DNA of 64,000 nucleotides. Source: a bacterium SCSIO 12741 (GTDB lineage: Bacteria > Bacteroidota > Bacteroidia > Flavobacteriales_G > Salibacteraceae). The position numbers were made by a program, and so were the translations under genes. This document shows positions 7,975-15,413 of this stretch, piece after piece. Within the stretch, counting starts at the first letter, position 1. Every line of letters starts with the position of its first letter. The stretch lies in contig CP073749.1 in NCBI GenBank assembly GCA_024398055.1, positions 620,001 to 684,000 on the forward strand, written 5' to 3'. Under the pieces are notes generated by a model, which worked only from the letters and a program-made list of their open reading frames with translations, did no database searches and had not been told where the DNA came from.

Positions 7975-8352
7975 ATGACAAATTATATTGACGGCTTTGT
8001 ACTTCCGATCCCTAAAGTTCACTTGGATGAATACAGAGGTGTAGCAGAAAAAGTGGCCGAAATCTGGAAGGAGTATGGTGCTCTGGCCTACTTTGAATAC
8101 CAGGGTGATGACTTGACCTTAACGGGGACAAGGTCCTTCGCTAATTCGGTGGACTTGAAAGAAAATGAAGTCGTCATCTTTGGATGGGTAGTTTTCCCTT
8201 CCAAAGAGATTCGGGACCAGGCTAACAAGCAAGTACCCAACGACCAGAGAATGGCTGAATTGGTAGGGCCATTGGTCGATCCCAAAAGATTAATTTTTGA
8301 TGCGAGTAGAATGATTTATGGTGGGTTTAAACCGCTCGTTCAATTGGACTAA
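7975..8352 (+). CDS. DUF1428 family protein (YbaA-like)
   Basis: A 125-residue cytoplasmic protein beginning MTNYIDGFVLPIPK, the characteristic start of the DUF1428/YbaA family, which adopts a dimeric alpha-beta barrel fold. WVVFPSKEIRDQAN and the C-terminal FDASRMIYGGFKPLV are also typical. An in-frame ATG-like extension begins at 7939, but the ATG at 7975 gives the family N-terminus and has AGGATTGAG just upstream, a rare good ribosome-binding site here. The biochemical role of the family is unknown. It is convergent with the gene at 8426-8953. Confidence 0.9.
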   Translation: MTNYIDGFVLPIPKVHLDEYRGVAEKVAEIWKEYGALAYFEYQGDDLTLTGTRSFANSVDLKENEVVIFGWVVFPSKEIRDQANKQVPNDQRMAELVGPLVDPKRLIFDASRMIYGGFKPLVQLD

Positions 8353-8425
8353 AATTGCAGATAACCCCACCATCATTCCTAAAGATCAAACCTAACCTAA
8401 TTCATCTGATTCTTGTGACTGTCTT

Positions 8426-8953
8426 TCAATTGAGCCACACTCCAGCCAGGGCCTTTGCCTCCATGTCTTTGGCAAAGAGTGGCGTTTCCTCATTTATGTG
8501 CAATTGGAATGGAGTTTCTGCAGGGTCCAAATCTTTGGTCAACTCGTGCGTAGCCTGAACGAACATTTCATTTTCAGTTTCAGAGGTAACCAGGCAAGTG
8601 AGTTTACAGCTATGATCATCCACTTTGGTGAGTTTGAGTTCCCAGGTGATTTGTAGAATGACGTACTTTTCATCATCGAGCCACAGCACAGTATTGGGTG
8701 AAACGGTGAGCACACGATCCTTTTCAGAAATGGTTTCGATGTAGTGCTGAACCATGAAATAGCCCGCCACGTGTTCCACGTTCATCGATACTCTTTTCCC
8801 GGAAGGGAGCGATCCTTGTGCAGCTCCCTGATGACCCGAGGCACAAGCGGCATAGTCTTCTGAACTCAGGCTAAACAGCCATTCAGAAATGTTGATAGAT
8901 TCAATACTGGTATTGACAATGGCTTCGGCAGAAGCTTCTCCTAATTTGATCAT
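8426..8953 (-). CDS. Hypothetical protein, SRPBCC-like
   Basis: A 175-residue protein without signal peptide. The opening (EAIVNTSIESINISEWLFSLSS) and the alternating strand pattern that follows, with a hydrophobic C-terminal helix, resemble the SRPBCC/START-like lipid- or ligand-binding fold, but no diagnostic motif is present. It lies 50 bases downstream of the SnoaL-like gene on the same strand, so the two may be co-transcribed and both controlled by the palindromes at 9522-9575. The family is therefore tentative, and a ligand-binding or cyclase-like role is a guess. Confidence 0.7.
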   Translation of the reverse strand: MIKLGEASAEAIVNTSIESINISEWLFSLSSEDYAACASGHQGAAQGSLPSGKRVSMNVEHVAGYFMVQHYIETISEKDRVLTVSPNTVLWLDDEKYVILQITWELKLTKVDDHSCKLTCLVTSETENEMFVQATHELTKDLDPAETPFQLHINEETPLFAKDMEAKALAGVWLN

Positions 8954-9003
8954 TTTATACTTGTTTTTAGAGGTAATTACTTTGATTTGAGGGCGAATAA
9001 GAT

Positions 9004-9483
9004 TTAGAAAAAGGTGTTTTTGTTTCTAAATTTTCCTCCGATCATCCAAAACAGAAAGCGCATCGATCCATGGATGGGTTGAACAGCATCCCAATGCTCG
9101 GTGATCTTTCCGTCTTCCACTTTCCAGATGTCCATGATGTTTAGCCCTTTTTGCGCATTGCCCCGGTGTTTCTTGTTGTTGGTAGCGTGTGAATGAACCG
9201 TTACATAAGGACCATCCACATACATGTGGCGCACATCGTAGGTGTAATCCGGATATCTTTTAGCAAAGTCGGATACCACCTTGAGTACACCCTTCAATCC
9301 GTCCACCATACTCTGGTTGTGTTGCTTGTAAGGATGTGATCCGTATTTCTTTTTGATGTAATCGAAATTGTGATCATTCATTAGGTTTTGTACAAAGTCT
9401 CCAACAATGAGGGCGTTTTGATATTCTTCCTCACTCCATGTGGGCTTTCTGAGCTTGCTTACATCTACTTGATAGGTTTTCAT
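9004..9483 (-). CDS. SnoaL-like / NTF2-like protein
   Basis: A 159-residue protein of the NTF2-like fold. The segment NIMDIWKVEDGKITEHWDAVQ (positions ~123-143) is the classic C-terminal strand pair of SnoaL-like enzymes, and HNQSMVDGLKGV and YVTVHSHA fit the same fold. The longer frame begins at 9573 but would run through both palindromes in the spacer; the ATG at 9483 gives a normal start. It is divergent from the HxlR gene, whose product probably controls it through the two 17-bp palindromes. SnoaL-like proteins are isomerases, hydrolases or binding proteins; the substrate here cannot be told. Confidence 0.85.
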   Translation of the reverse strand: MKTYQVDVSKLRKPTWSEEEYQNALIVGDFVQNLMNDHNFDYIKKKYGSHPYKQHNQSMVDGLKGVLKVVSDFAKRYPDYTYDVRHMYVDGPYVTVHSHATNNKKHRGNAQKGLNIMDIWKVEDGKITEHWDAVQPIHGSMRFLFWMIGGKFRNKNTFF

Positions 9484-9521
9484 TATTCTAAATTTTAGTA
9501 CCGTTTCGTTAATTCTATTTA

Positions 9522-9575
9522 ACTTGCATTTTGCAAGTAAACAAATGTAAGTACTTTTACTTGCAAAATGCAAGC
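9522..9575. promoter_or_regulatory. Twin palindromic operator in the HxlR/SnoaL-like spacer
   Basis: ACTTGCATTTTGCAAGT (9522-9538) and ACTTGCAAAATGCAAGC (9559-9575) are each palindromes with CTTGCA/TGCAAG arms around three A/T bases, and they are inverted copies of one another over about 20 bases. A smaller AAGTACTT palindrome lies between them. The right copy ends four bases before the HxlR ATG at 9580, and the left one is 38 bases before the SnoaL-like ATG. This fits binding by the HxlR protein and repression of both genes. Confidence 0.8.
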
Positions 9576-9579
9576 ATTT

Positions 9580-10011
9580 ATGAAAAAAGAAGAATTAAGG
9601 TCAGATTGCCCCATCAATTATGCGCTTGAATACCTGGGAGATAAGTGGACATTGTTGGTCATCCGAGATCTCATTTTTGAGGGGAAAAAATTTTACAAAG
9701 AGTTTCTAAACTCCAAGGAAGGCATAGCGACCAACATCCTGTCGGATCGATTAAAAAAGCTGGAAAGCGCCGGTTTGATTACCTCCGAAGTGTATGAAAA
9801 ACAAAAGACCAAAAAGGTGTATTCACTCACCACTAAGGGAATGGATTTGATTCCGGTATTGGTTGAGCTAATCAAGTGGTCGGCGAAATATGATAGCACC
9901 CTAAATGTGAGTCCGGCTTTCATTCAAAAACTGGAAACGGATAGAGATGCAGTGATCGATTCGATCCAAGAACATATCGGAACCGATACCTACAGCGCCA
10001 ATCGTTCCTAG
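9580..10011 (+). CDS. HxlR family transcriptional regulator
   Basis: A 143-residue winged-helix regulator. It shows the family marks CPINYALEYLGDKWTLLVIRD split over the first helices, the conserved N-terminal cysteine, then LSDRLKKLESAGLI and the wing KKVYSLTTKGMDL. I start at the ATG at 9580; an alternative ATG at 9568 lies inside the right-hand palindrome. HxlR proteins often respond to reactive aldehydes, quinones or oxidants through the N-terminal cysteine; here that is inference. The divergent SnoaL-like gene is the likely target. Confidence 0.92.
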   Translation: MKKEELRSDCPINYALEYLGDKWTLLVIRDLIFEGKKFYKEFLNSKEGIATNILSDRLKKLESAGLITSEVYEKQKTKKVYSLTTKGMDLIPVLVELIKWSAKYDSTLNVSPAFIQKLETDRDAVIDSIQEHIGTDTYSANRS

Positions 10012-10114
10012 CTTTTCCACCTGTGCAATTTCATGGAGGATGGGACCAAGTCAGTCAAAGAAGACGCTAAAATTATTAGTATCTTGAGGGAGTTAACCGG
10101 AAATCTAATGTGAT

Positions 10115-10474
10115 ATGACTGAAAGCATTGTTCTGAAGAAAAGTCCCAAGATTGAATTTCAACTCTTAGACAACGGATTTCACCTACACGACGAACAGAC
10201 CGAACAGAATTCCGGTTTTTATGCTTACGATGATTTGCAATTCGTTCAATTGGATCATACTTGGTTTCCCGTATTGGCCAAGTGGATGAGAATCGTCACC
10301 TGGATTTTGAATGGCGTCCCCATGTTTCCCGACGGAGAATCCTACAAAAAGGCCAAAGTGATTATTCACCTAAGAAGGACCAAGCTCGGTATGTGGCTCA
10401 CCGACACGCACATGGCCAACAGCGCCAAAGCCCTGAAGAAAATTCTGGATCAAAGAAGAGGCAAATCAAACTAA
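10115..10474 (+). CDS. Conserved hypothetical protein
   Basis: A 119-residue cytoplasmic protein. It has a strand-rich first half (IEFQLLDNGFHL, FYAYDDLQFVQLD) and a basic C-terminal helix (AKALKKILDQRRGK). The middle hydrophobic stretch WFPVLAKWMRIVTWILNGVP might touch a membrane but is short and contains charges. The layout suggests a pleckstrin-like or split-barrel fold, but no family is recognised. The 200-base spacer after it contains only a loose 7-bp inverted repeat around 10479-10524. Confidence 0.7.
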   Translation: MTESIVLKKSPKIEFQLLDNGFHLHDEQTEQNSGFYAYDDLQFVQLDHTWFPVLAKWMRIVTWILNGVPMFPDGESYKKAKVIIHLRRTKLGMWLTDTHMANSAKALKKILDQRRGKSN

Positions 10475-10673
10475 GGCTGCCTCTATTTCATCTTTCCCCT
10501 CTTCTTACCCGCCTGGTTAGAGGCGCCTACATCTATTCTTCCAGTAACTAAAGAATGCCCTCAGTAATTCCTTTGAATGAAGCGGATATGGGTACCCCAA
10601 TGCATTTCTGAAATTAATTTCAACTTGCTCAGAACCTTGTTTTTCAACTTTGCACCTCACCATATTTTGAAAA

Positions 10674-11269
10674 ATGAGAGCATTAATTTTTTTGCCATTC
10701 GTAATAATCAGTATGAGCTTAAGCGGACAATCCAACGATTCACTGGAAAATAGAAAACAAGCGGCCATAGATCTTGCCAGCACCAAGAAAATGCATGACA
10801 TGACCCAGGTAGATCTGGATTTTTTGGAGAACGCACCGTTTATTTTAAACGGTCACAAAAAGATAAATGCTTCGAAGGAAGAGGTCTTCCAGTATTTAAA
10901 GGAGGCCGACAATTGGCCAAAGTGGCACACAGGAATTACAAAAGTGATCTGGACCTCCCCCTACCCTTTGAAGAAGGCACTACCCGAACGGTTGAAATCA
11001 ACGGTAAATACGTGGCAGAAGAGAAGTTTCTAATCTGGGAAGAAAATAGTCGTTTCAACTTTATATTCTTACGATCAAGCATTCCCATGGCAACAGCACT
11101 TATGGAGGACTTTTACCTCACCGACACCGAAGATGGTAACTGCGAATTACATTGGATTGTAGCCGGCGAAACCAAGGGAGTACTAAGGCTTTTCAATGGC
11201 CTTATGAAAAGAATTCAGCGCAAGGGTATTGAGGAATCGGCTCAAAATTTGGCTAACGCCTTTGAATAG
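10674..11269 (+). pseudogene. SRPBCC family protein, frameshifted
   Basis: Two overlapping frames together encode one protein of about 198 residues. The first (from ATG 10674) gives a signal-like N-terminus (MRALIFLPFVIISMSLSGQ) and the first part of an SRPBCC/polyketide-cyclase domain, up to NWPKWHTGITKVIWTSP. The second continues with PFEEGTTRTVEINGKYV and the rest of the domain to 11269. The switch falls in a CCCCC run at 10957-10961; adding one C restores a single frame. This is either a recent inactivating deletion or an assembly error in a homopolymer. SRPBCC proteins bind hydrophobic ligands; with a signal peptide this one would be exported. Confidence 0.75.
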
Positions 11270-11283
11270 TGCAGAAATTTGGG

Positions 11284-11694
11284 TCATCCAAGATTTTCGG
11301 AATCACTTTTAACCTCTCCTTCTGCTGGCTTCAAAGTCATGAATAGGTGCTCCAACAGCTGCAGAAACACTTGTTTATGGATCAGTTGATTTAGGCGACT
11401 ACTCACCAGTACTTCCACCTCCATCAACTCAATCTTCCGAATAGTTTCGTCAAGATTATGCTTCAAATTAGGATTCCCTGTCTGACTTTGGGCATGGAGA
11501 ATATCATCCTCCCAAAAGGAAAAAGCATTTAACCCACAGCAAGCCGAAAGACAATCTACCTCCAAATTCTCCCACAATTCCAGGGTGGGTTCAAGGATAG
11601 GATCCAAATCCATGGGCTTAACCGCTTGTGCATCAAATCCAATCCAATGGATCCATTTTCCTTGGCCGATGCTAATGTCCTCTGCGTGATTCAT
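11284..11694 (-). CDS. Conserved hypothetical protein (DUF6331-like)
   Basis: A 136-residue cytoplasmic protein with a conserved-looking core LEVDCLSACCGLNAF, holding three cysteines near residues 48-53, and a C-terminal helical half. It resembles small Bacteroidota proteins of the DUF6331 kind, but I am not certain. Its first ~143 coding bases lie inside the left copy of a 938-bp tandem repeat, and two damaged copies of that 5' end lie at 12490-12632 and 13427-13569. The intact gene is probably the source. Confidence 0.75.
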   Translation of the reverse strand: MNHAEDISIGQGKWIHWIGFDAQAVKPMDLDPILEPTLELWENLEVDCLSACCGLNAFSFWEDDILHAQSQTGNPNLKHNLDETIRKIELMEVEVLVSSRLNQLIHKQVFLQLLEHLFMTLKPAEGEVKSDSENLG

Positions 11695-11849
11695 GATTAT
11701 TTAGCCGAAGGTAGTCTAAACTATTTCCAAATTTTTTAGTGAGACCAGGATTCAGGGTATATCCATTTTGAATTTGGTCCATCTGCTTTTGAATTCGGTA
11801 GCAAAATTTCCATTTGAAAACCAGAGTTTTACGACATAAAAAAATCAAA

Positions 11850-12413
11850 ATGAAAAAATCTCTTTTTATCTTATCGACCATTTGCTTGACTTTTAGCATT
11901 ATCACGTTCTCCTGTAAAAAGGAAAATCAATTAACTCAAAATCAACATGAACAGGAATCTACTCATGAATCCAATGATCAAGAGAAGTCGCTACGGACCT
12001 CGACTATTGGAAACAGCACGCTTGGTGGAGTTCGTTATGGAGATTTCGAGAAAGATACCTGTTGGAAGGAGACTTCAACCACATGTCTTACAATCGTGGG
12101 TAATAATCTTCCATTTGACTTTGAACCAGTCGGGTTCGGCTCGCCCATAACTGATCCTAATGGAAAAAGTTACATGAATATTTACTACCAACACATGCCG
12201 AACTTAACTCCAACAGGGTTTGTTTATGGCTCAGGAACCTATAATATGCCCCTGGATCCTGGAATTTGCACAGCCTTAGGAGTAACCAGTATTACACTAA
12301 AACCTGGTGATTATATTCATCATTCAAGTCCCATAACGGTAGGAGATGGCAATGGTGGAACCAATCATTTTGCTTTTGGCTATGCTCGGTTTGAAGTGAA
12401 TTTTGTTCCTTAA
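11850..12413 (+). CDS. Lipoprotein, tandem copy 1
   Basis: A 187-residue lipoprotein: signal peptide with lipobox IITFSC (cysteine at residue ~22), a Gln/Glu/Ser-rich linker (ENQLTQNQHEQESTHESN), then a compact, Gly- and aromatic-rich domain ending FGYARFEVNFVP. An upstream ATG at 11814 would add twelve basic residues before the signal peptide; the ATG at 11850 is preferred. A second copy follows at 12788-13351. The two proteins are nearly identical except for a block around residues 67-87 (here FEKDTCWKETSTTCLT), which contains two cysteines. No family is recognised. It is probably anchored in the outer membrane or exposed on the surface. Confidence 0.85.
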   Translation: MKKSLFILSTICLTFSIITFSCKKENQLTQNQHEQESTHESNDQEKSLRTSTIGNSTLGGVRYGDFEKDTCWKETSTTCLTIVGNNLPFDFEPVGFGSPITDPNGKSYMNIYYQHMPNLTPTGFVYGSGTYNMPLDPGICTALGVTSITLKPGDYIHHSSPITVGDGNGGTNHFAFGYARFEVNFVP

Positions 12414-12489
12414 GTATTAGCCATTCTTACTCCTATTTTTTTGAGCTTGTGGCCTTGAGAGGTTCATGCTTATTAATGGACTCATAGAG

Positions 12490-12632
12490 CAATCCACCTC
12501 CAAATTCTCCTATAATTCCAGTGTAGGTTCAAGGATAGGATCCAAATCCATAGGCTTAATCACTTGTGGACCAAATTCAATCCAATGGATCCATTTTCCC
12601 GGGCCGATGCTAATGTCCTCTGCATGATTCAT
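12490..12632 (-). pseudogene. Truncated copy of the 11284-11694 gene 5' end (unit B)
   Basis: Read leftward from ATG 12632 it begins MNHAEDISIGPGKWIHWIEF, like the intact gene, but reaches a TAG in place of a Trp codon after PTLEL and then loses homology at the repeat junction. It is a duplication by-product. The surrounding spacer (12414-12787) otherwise holds only the upstream region of the second lipoprotein gene. Confidence 0.8.
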
Positions 12633-12787
12633 GATTATTTAGCCGAAGGTAGTCTAAACTATTTCCAAATTATTAAGTGCAACCAGGATTAAGGGTATAT
12701 CCATTTTGAATTTGGTTCATCTGCTTTTGAATTCGGCGGCAAAATATCAATTTGAAAACCAGAGTTTTACAATATAAAAAAATCAAA

Positions 12788-13351
12788 ATGAAAAAATCTC
12801 TTTTTATCTTATCGACCATTTGCTTGACTTTTAGCATTATCACGTTCTCCTGTAAAAAGGAAAATCAATTAACTCAAAATCAACATGAACAAGAATCTAC
12901 TCATGAATCCAATGATCAAGAGAAGTCGCTACGGACCTCGACTATTGGAAACAGTACGCTTGGTGGAGTTCGTTATGGAGATTTCGAGATAGATTCCTGT
13001 TGGAAGGAGTCATCAACCATATGTTATTCAGTCAAAGACAATAATCTTCCATTTGACTTTGAACCAGTTGGGTTCGGCTCGCCAATAACTGATCCCAATG
13101 GAAAAAGTTACATGAATATCTACTACCAACACATGCCGAACTTGACTCCATCAGGGTTTGTATATGGATCAGGAACCTATAATATGCCCCTGGATCCTGG
13201 AATTTGCACAGCCTTAGGAGTAACCAGTATTACACTAAAACCTGGTGATTATATTCATCATTCAAGTCCCATAACGGTAGGAGATGGCAATGGTGGAACC
13301 AATCATTTTGCTTTTGGCTATGCTCGGTTTGAAGTGAATTTTGTTCCTTAA
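12788..13351 (+). CDS. Lipoprotein, tandem copy 2
   Basis: The second copy of the lipoprotein gene, also 187 residues, with the same lipobox (FSC) and linker. It differs from copy 1 by about nine substitutions packed into residues 67-87 (FEIDSCWKESSTICYS here against FEKDTCWKETSTTCLT) and only one conservative change elsewhere (Thr to Ser in NLTPSGF). Cysteine positions are kept. DNA outside the block is almost identical, so duplication is recent, yet this short block has diverged strongly. Function unknown; a surface-exposed, diversifying segment is the natural reading. Confidence 0.85.
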   Translation: MKKSLFILSTICLTFSIITFSCKKENQLTQNQHEQESTHESNDQEKSLRTSTIGNSTLGGVRYGDFEIDSCWKESSTICYSVKDNNLPFDFEPVGFGSPITDPNGKSYMNIYYQHMPNLTPSGFVYGSGTYNMPLDPGICTALGVTSITLKPGDYIHHSSPITVGDGNGGTNHFAFGYARFEVNFVP

Positions 13352-13426
13352 GTATTAGCCATTCTTACTCCTATTTTTTTGAGCTTGTGGCCTTGAGAGG
13401 TTCATGCTGATTAACGGACTCATAGA

Positions 13427-13569
13427 GCAATCCACCTCCAATTCTCCCATAATTCTAGGGTAGGTTCAAGGATAGGATCCAAATCCATGGGCTTAATCGC
13501 TTGTGCATCAAATTCAATCCAATGGATCCATTTTCCCGGGCCTATGCTAATGTCCTCTGCGTGATTCAT
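13427..13569 (-). pseudogene. Truncated copy of the 11284-11694 gene 5' end (unit C)
   Basis: Read leftward from ATG 13569 it matches the intact gene through LDPILEPTLELWEN, then loses one A of an AAA run, shifts frame and stops. Unlike the unit B copy it keeps the Trp codon. Homology fades at about 13600, just before the PspC gene. Confidence 0.8.
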
Positions 13570-13611
13570 GATTATTTTGCCGAAGGTATTTTAAACTTTC
13601 TATCTTTCAGC

Positions 13612-14001
13612 ATGCCCAAGCTCTATAGATCGGAAAAGAAGATGATTGGAGGTGTTTGCCAGGGTCTTTCGGAGACATGGAATATTCCGGTCATTGTCCT
13701 TCGGCTCCTATTTGTTGGCTCTACCCTGTTCTTCTTCTTCCCGGTTCTCGTTTATTTGGTCTTGTTGGTATCTCTGCCCGAGCAAAATGGAGCACCCAAC
13801 AAACTCCAAAAACCATCCTTCAAAACAGCCATACCCGCCGTTATCGGCATTATCGCGGGATTCTTTTGCGGGTATTTGGGAGGTCTTATAGCCATTGGTG
13901 GTGACAGTTCAGGTTTTCTGGTTGTCATTTTTTTTAGCCTCTGTGGGGCCGTCGCAGGTGGTATCGGTGGATTTCTTCTGGGATCGAGAATGGTTAAATG
14001 A
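13612..14001 (+). CDS. PspC domain membrane protein
   Basis: A 129-residue membrane protein. Residues ~1-60 form a PspC domain (MPKLYRSEKKMIGGVCQGLSE split, then VLRLLFVGSTLFFFFPVLVYLVLLVSLP). Two further Gly-rich membrane segments follow (AVIGIIAGFFCGYLGG and VVIFFSLCGAVAGGIGG). PspC proteins belong to envelope-stress responses or act as toxin-like partners; here no other psp gene is near. The frame is open upstream to 13501, but that part is repeat unit C and not coding, so I start at ATG 13612. Confidence 0.85.
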   Translation: MPKLYRSEKKMIGGVCQGLSETWNIPVIVLRLLFVGSTLFFFFPVLVYLVLLVSLPEQNGAPNKLQKPSFKTAIPAVIGIIAGFFCGYLGGLIAIGGDSSGFLVVIFFSLCGAVAGGIGGFLLGSRMVK

Positions 14002-14004
14002 AAA

Positions 14005-14034
14005 TTGCATCATTCCAGAATTAGGTCGTCTTAG
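14005..14034 (+). promoter_or_regulatory. Predicted SigZ-type promoter P1 (FAD oxidoreductase-MFS)
   Basis: TTGCATCA (14005-14012), 14 bases, CGTCTTAG (14027-14034), ending 17 bases before the ATG at 14052. The same two blocks with the same spacing recur at 16629-16658 and 17440-17469. The layout suits ECF sigma -35 and -10 elements. Confidence 0.75.
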
Positions 14035-14051
14035 CGATCAAAATAGAAGAA

Positions 14052-15404
14052 ATGCAAAATTCAAATTTACCCGTTGCCATTATTGGTGGGGGTCCGGTCG
14101 GATTGGCAGCTGCAGCCCACCTGACTAAAAAAGACATACCATTCCTATTGTTCGAAGCAGGCGATTCGGTAGGTCGCAATTTTTTGTCCTGGGGACACGT
14201 CCGTGTTTTTTCTCCGTGGCGCTACAACCTGGATAAGGTGGCTCGTGAGCTTTTGCTACAAACGGACTGGCTGGAACCTGATCCCGAAAGCCTACCCACC
14301 GGAAAAGAACTAGTAGATGAGTATTTCCATCCCTTTTCTCAGCTTCCATCCATCAAACCTCATATCAAGTTAAATGCAAAGGTTTTGTCCATTGGAAGAA
14401 AGGGCTTTGACAAAATGAAAACCTGGGGAAGAAATGAAAAACCCTTCTCCATCCAGGTGGAGGAAAATGGCTTAGTCAACTATTACGAAGCCAGTGCCGT
14501 GATCGATTCTTCCGGAACCTGGAATCAACCCAATCCTATTGGATCGGGAGGTGTGATGGCACAGGGAGAACAGGAACTGGCTAAGCACATTTATTACGGG
14601 ATTCCAGATGTTAAGCACCAGGAATTGGAGCGCTACAAAAACAAACATGTAGTGGTGGTAGGAGGCGGTCATTCAGCCATAAATGCCCTGCTCGATTTGG
14701 CCGATGTACAAAACCTCTATCCGGAAACAAAAATCTCCTGGATCCTTCGTAAACCAGACATCTCTCAAGTGTATGGCGGACAAGAGGCCGACGAGCTTCA
14801 AGCCCGTGGTACCCTCGGTATTCGGATTGAGAATTTGGTCAATAGCGGACGCCTTCATATTTATACCCCCTACCACATCCTCAGGCTCTCCGAACAGGAA
14901 ACAGGCATTGAGATTCAGGGCGAATTAAAAGGAGAATTGGTAAAAATCGGAGAAGTGGACGAAATCATCAGTAACACTGGAGCGAGACCCAATTTGGACA
15001 TGATTCGGGAAATCAGAACGGATCTCGATTCCTCTTTAGAATCGGTATCTGATCTCGCCGAATTGATCGATCCAAATATTCACAGCTGTGGCACCGTTCG
15101 TCCCCATGGTGAAGCCGAATTGAGGCATCCGGAAGAAGATTTCTACATCGTAGGATCCAAAAGCTATGGACGGGCTCCTACCTTTCTGATGGCCACCGGC
15201 TATGAACAGGTTCGATCGATTGTTGCCTATCTGTCCGGAGATAAAGAAGGGGCTAAACGGGTGGAACTTGATCTTCCTCAAACCGGAGTTTGTAGTTCCT
15301 CTCTCAACCTGAAAAGCGGCTCGAGTTGTTGTGCTCCCGAACCTGTTGAAGTGGAGTCCATGGAGCGGTCAGCCCAAGGTACGGTGAGTGGATGCTGCGG
15401 ATAA
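14052..15404 (+). CDS. FAD-dependent oxidoreductase with C-terminal Cys-pair tail
   Basis: A 450-residue flavoprotein with two Rossmann motifs: IIGGGPVG (residues 10-17) for FAD and VVVVGGGHSAINA near 200 for NAD(P)H. ISNTGARPN and the late FYIVGSKSYGRAPTFLMATGYEQV segment match two-dinucleotide-domain oxidoreductases and flavin monooxygenases. It ends in an unusual tail with a cysteine at 414, CC at 426-427 and GCCG at 447-450, likely a shuttle or metal-binding arm like those of mercuric reductase and related enzymes. The MFS gene starts 9 bases after it, so the two form an operon driven by P1. Reduction or oxidation of a metal, metalloid or thiol compound followed by export is a fair guess; no substrate is proven. 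Confidence 0.88.
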   Translation: MQNSNLPVAIIGGGPVGLAAAAHLTKKDIPFLLFEAGDSVGRNFLSWGHVRVFSPWRYNLDKVARELLLQTDWLEPDPESLPTGKELVDEYFHPFSQLPSIKPHIKLNAKVLSIGRKGFDKMKTWGRNEKPFSIQVEENGLVNYYEASAVIDSSGTWNQPNPIGSGGVMAQGEQELAKHIYYGIPDVKHQELERYKNKHVVVVGGGHSAINALLDLADVQNLYPETKISWILRKPDISQVYGGQEADELQARGTLGIRIENLVNSGRLHIYTPYHILRLSEQETGIEIQGELKGELVKIGEVDEIISNTGARPNLDMIREIRTDLDSSLESVSDLAELIDPNIHSCGTVRPHGEAELRHPEEDFYIVGSKSYGRAPTFLMATGYEQVRSIVAYLSGDKEGAKRVELDLPQTGVCSSSLNLKSGSSCCAPEPVEVESMERSAQGTVSGCCG

Positions 15405-15413
15405 CCGAGCAAC

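Larger units (their letters stand above)
11552..13600. repeat. 938-bp tandem duplication, two full units plus a partial third
   Basis: Unit A is 11552-12489, unit B 12490-13426 and partial unit C 13427 to about 13600. Matching points are offset by 938 then 937 bases (for example GGTTCAAGGATAGGATCC at 11588, 12526 and 13463). Each full unit holds the 5' end of the gene at 11284-11694 on the minus strand, a spacer, a lipoprotein gene and a short 3' tail. There are no insertion-sequence ends, so unequal recombination or replication slippage is the simplest origin. Confidence 0.9.

Noticed and set aside
10674-11269. Programmed -1 frameshifting in the SRPBCC gene
   Set aside because: The CCCCC run lacks a canonical slippery heptamer in the right frame and no downstream pseudoknot was evident. 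A one-base loss is simpler.
11552-13600. Insertion sequence or composite element as cause of the duplication
   Set aside because: No transposase frame, terminal inverted repeats or target-site duplications were found at the unit borders.
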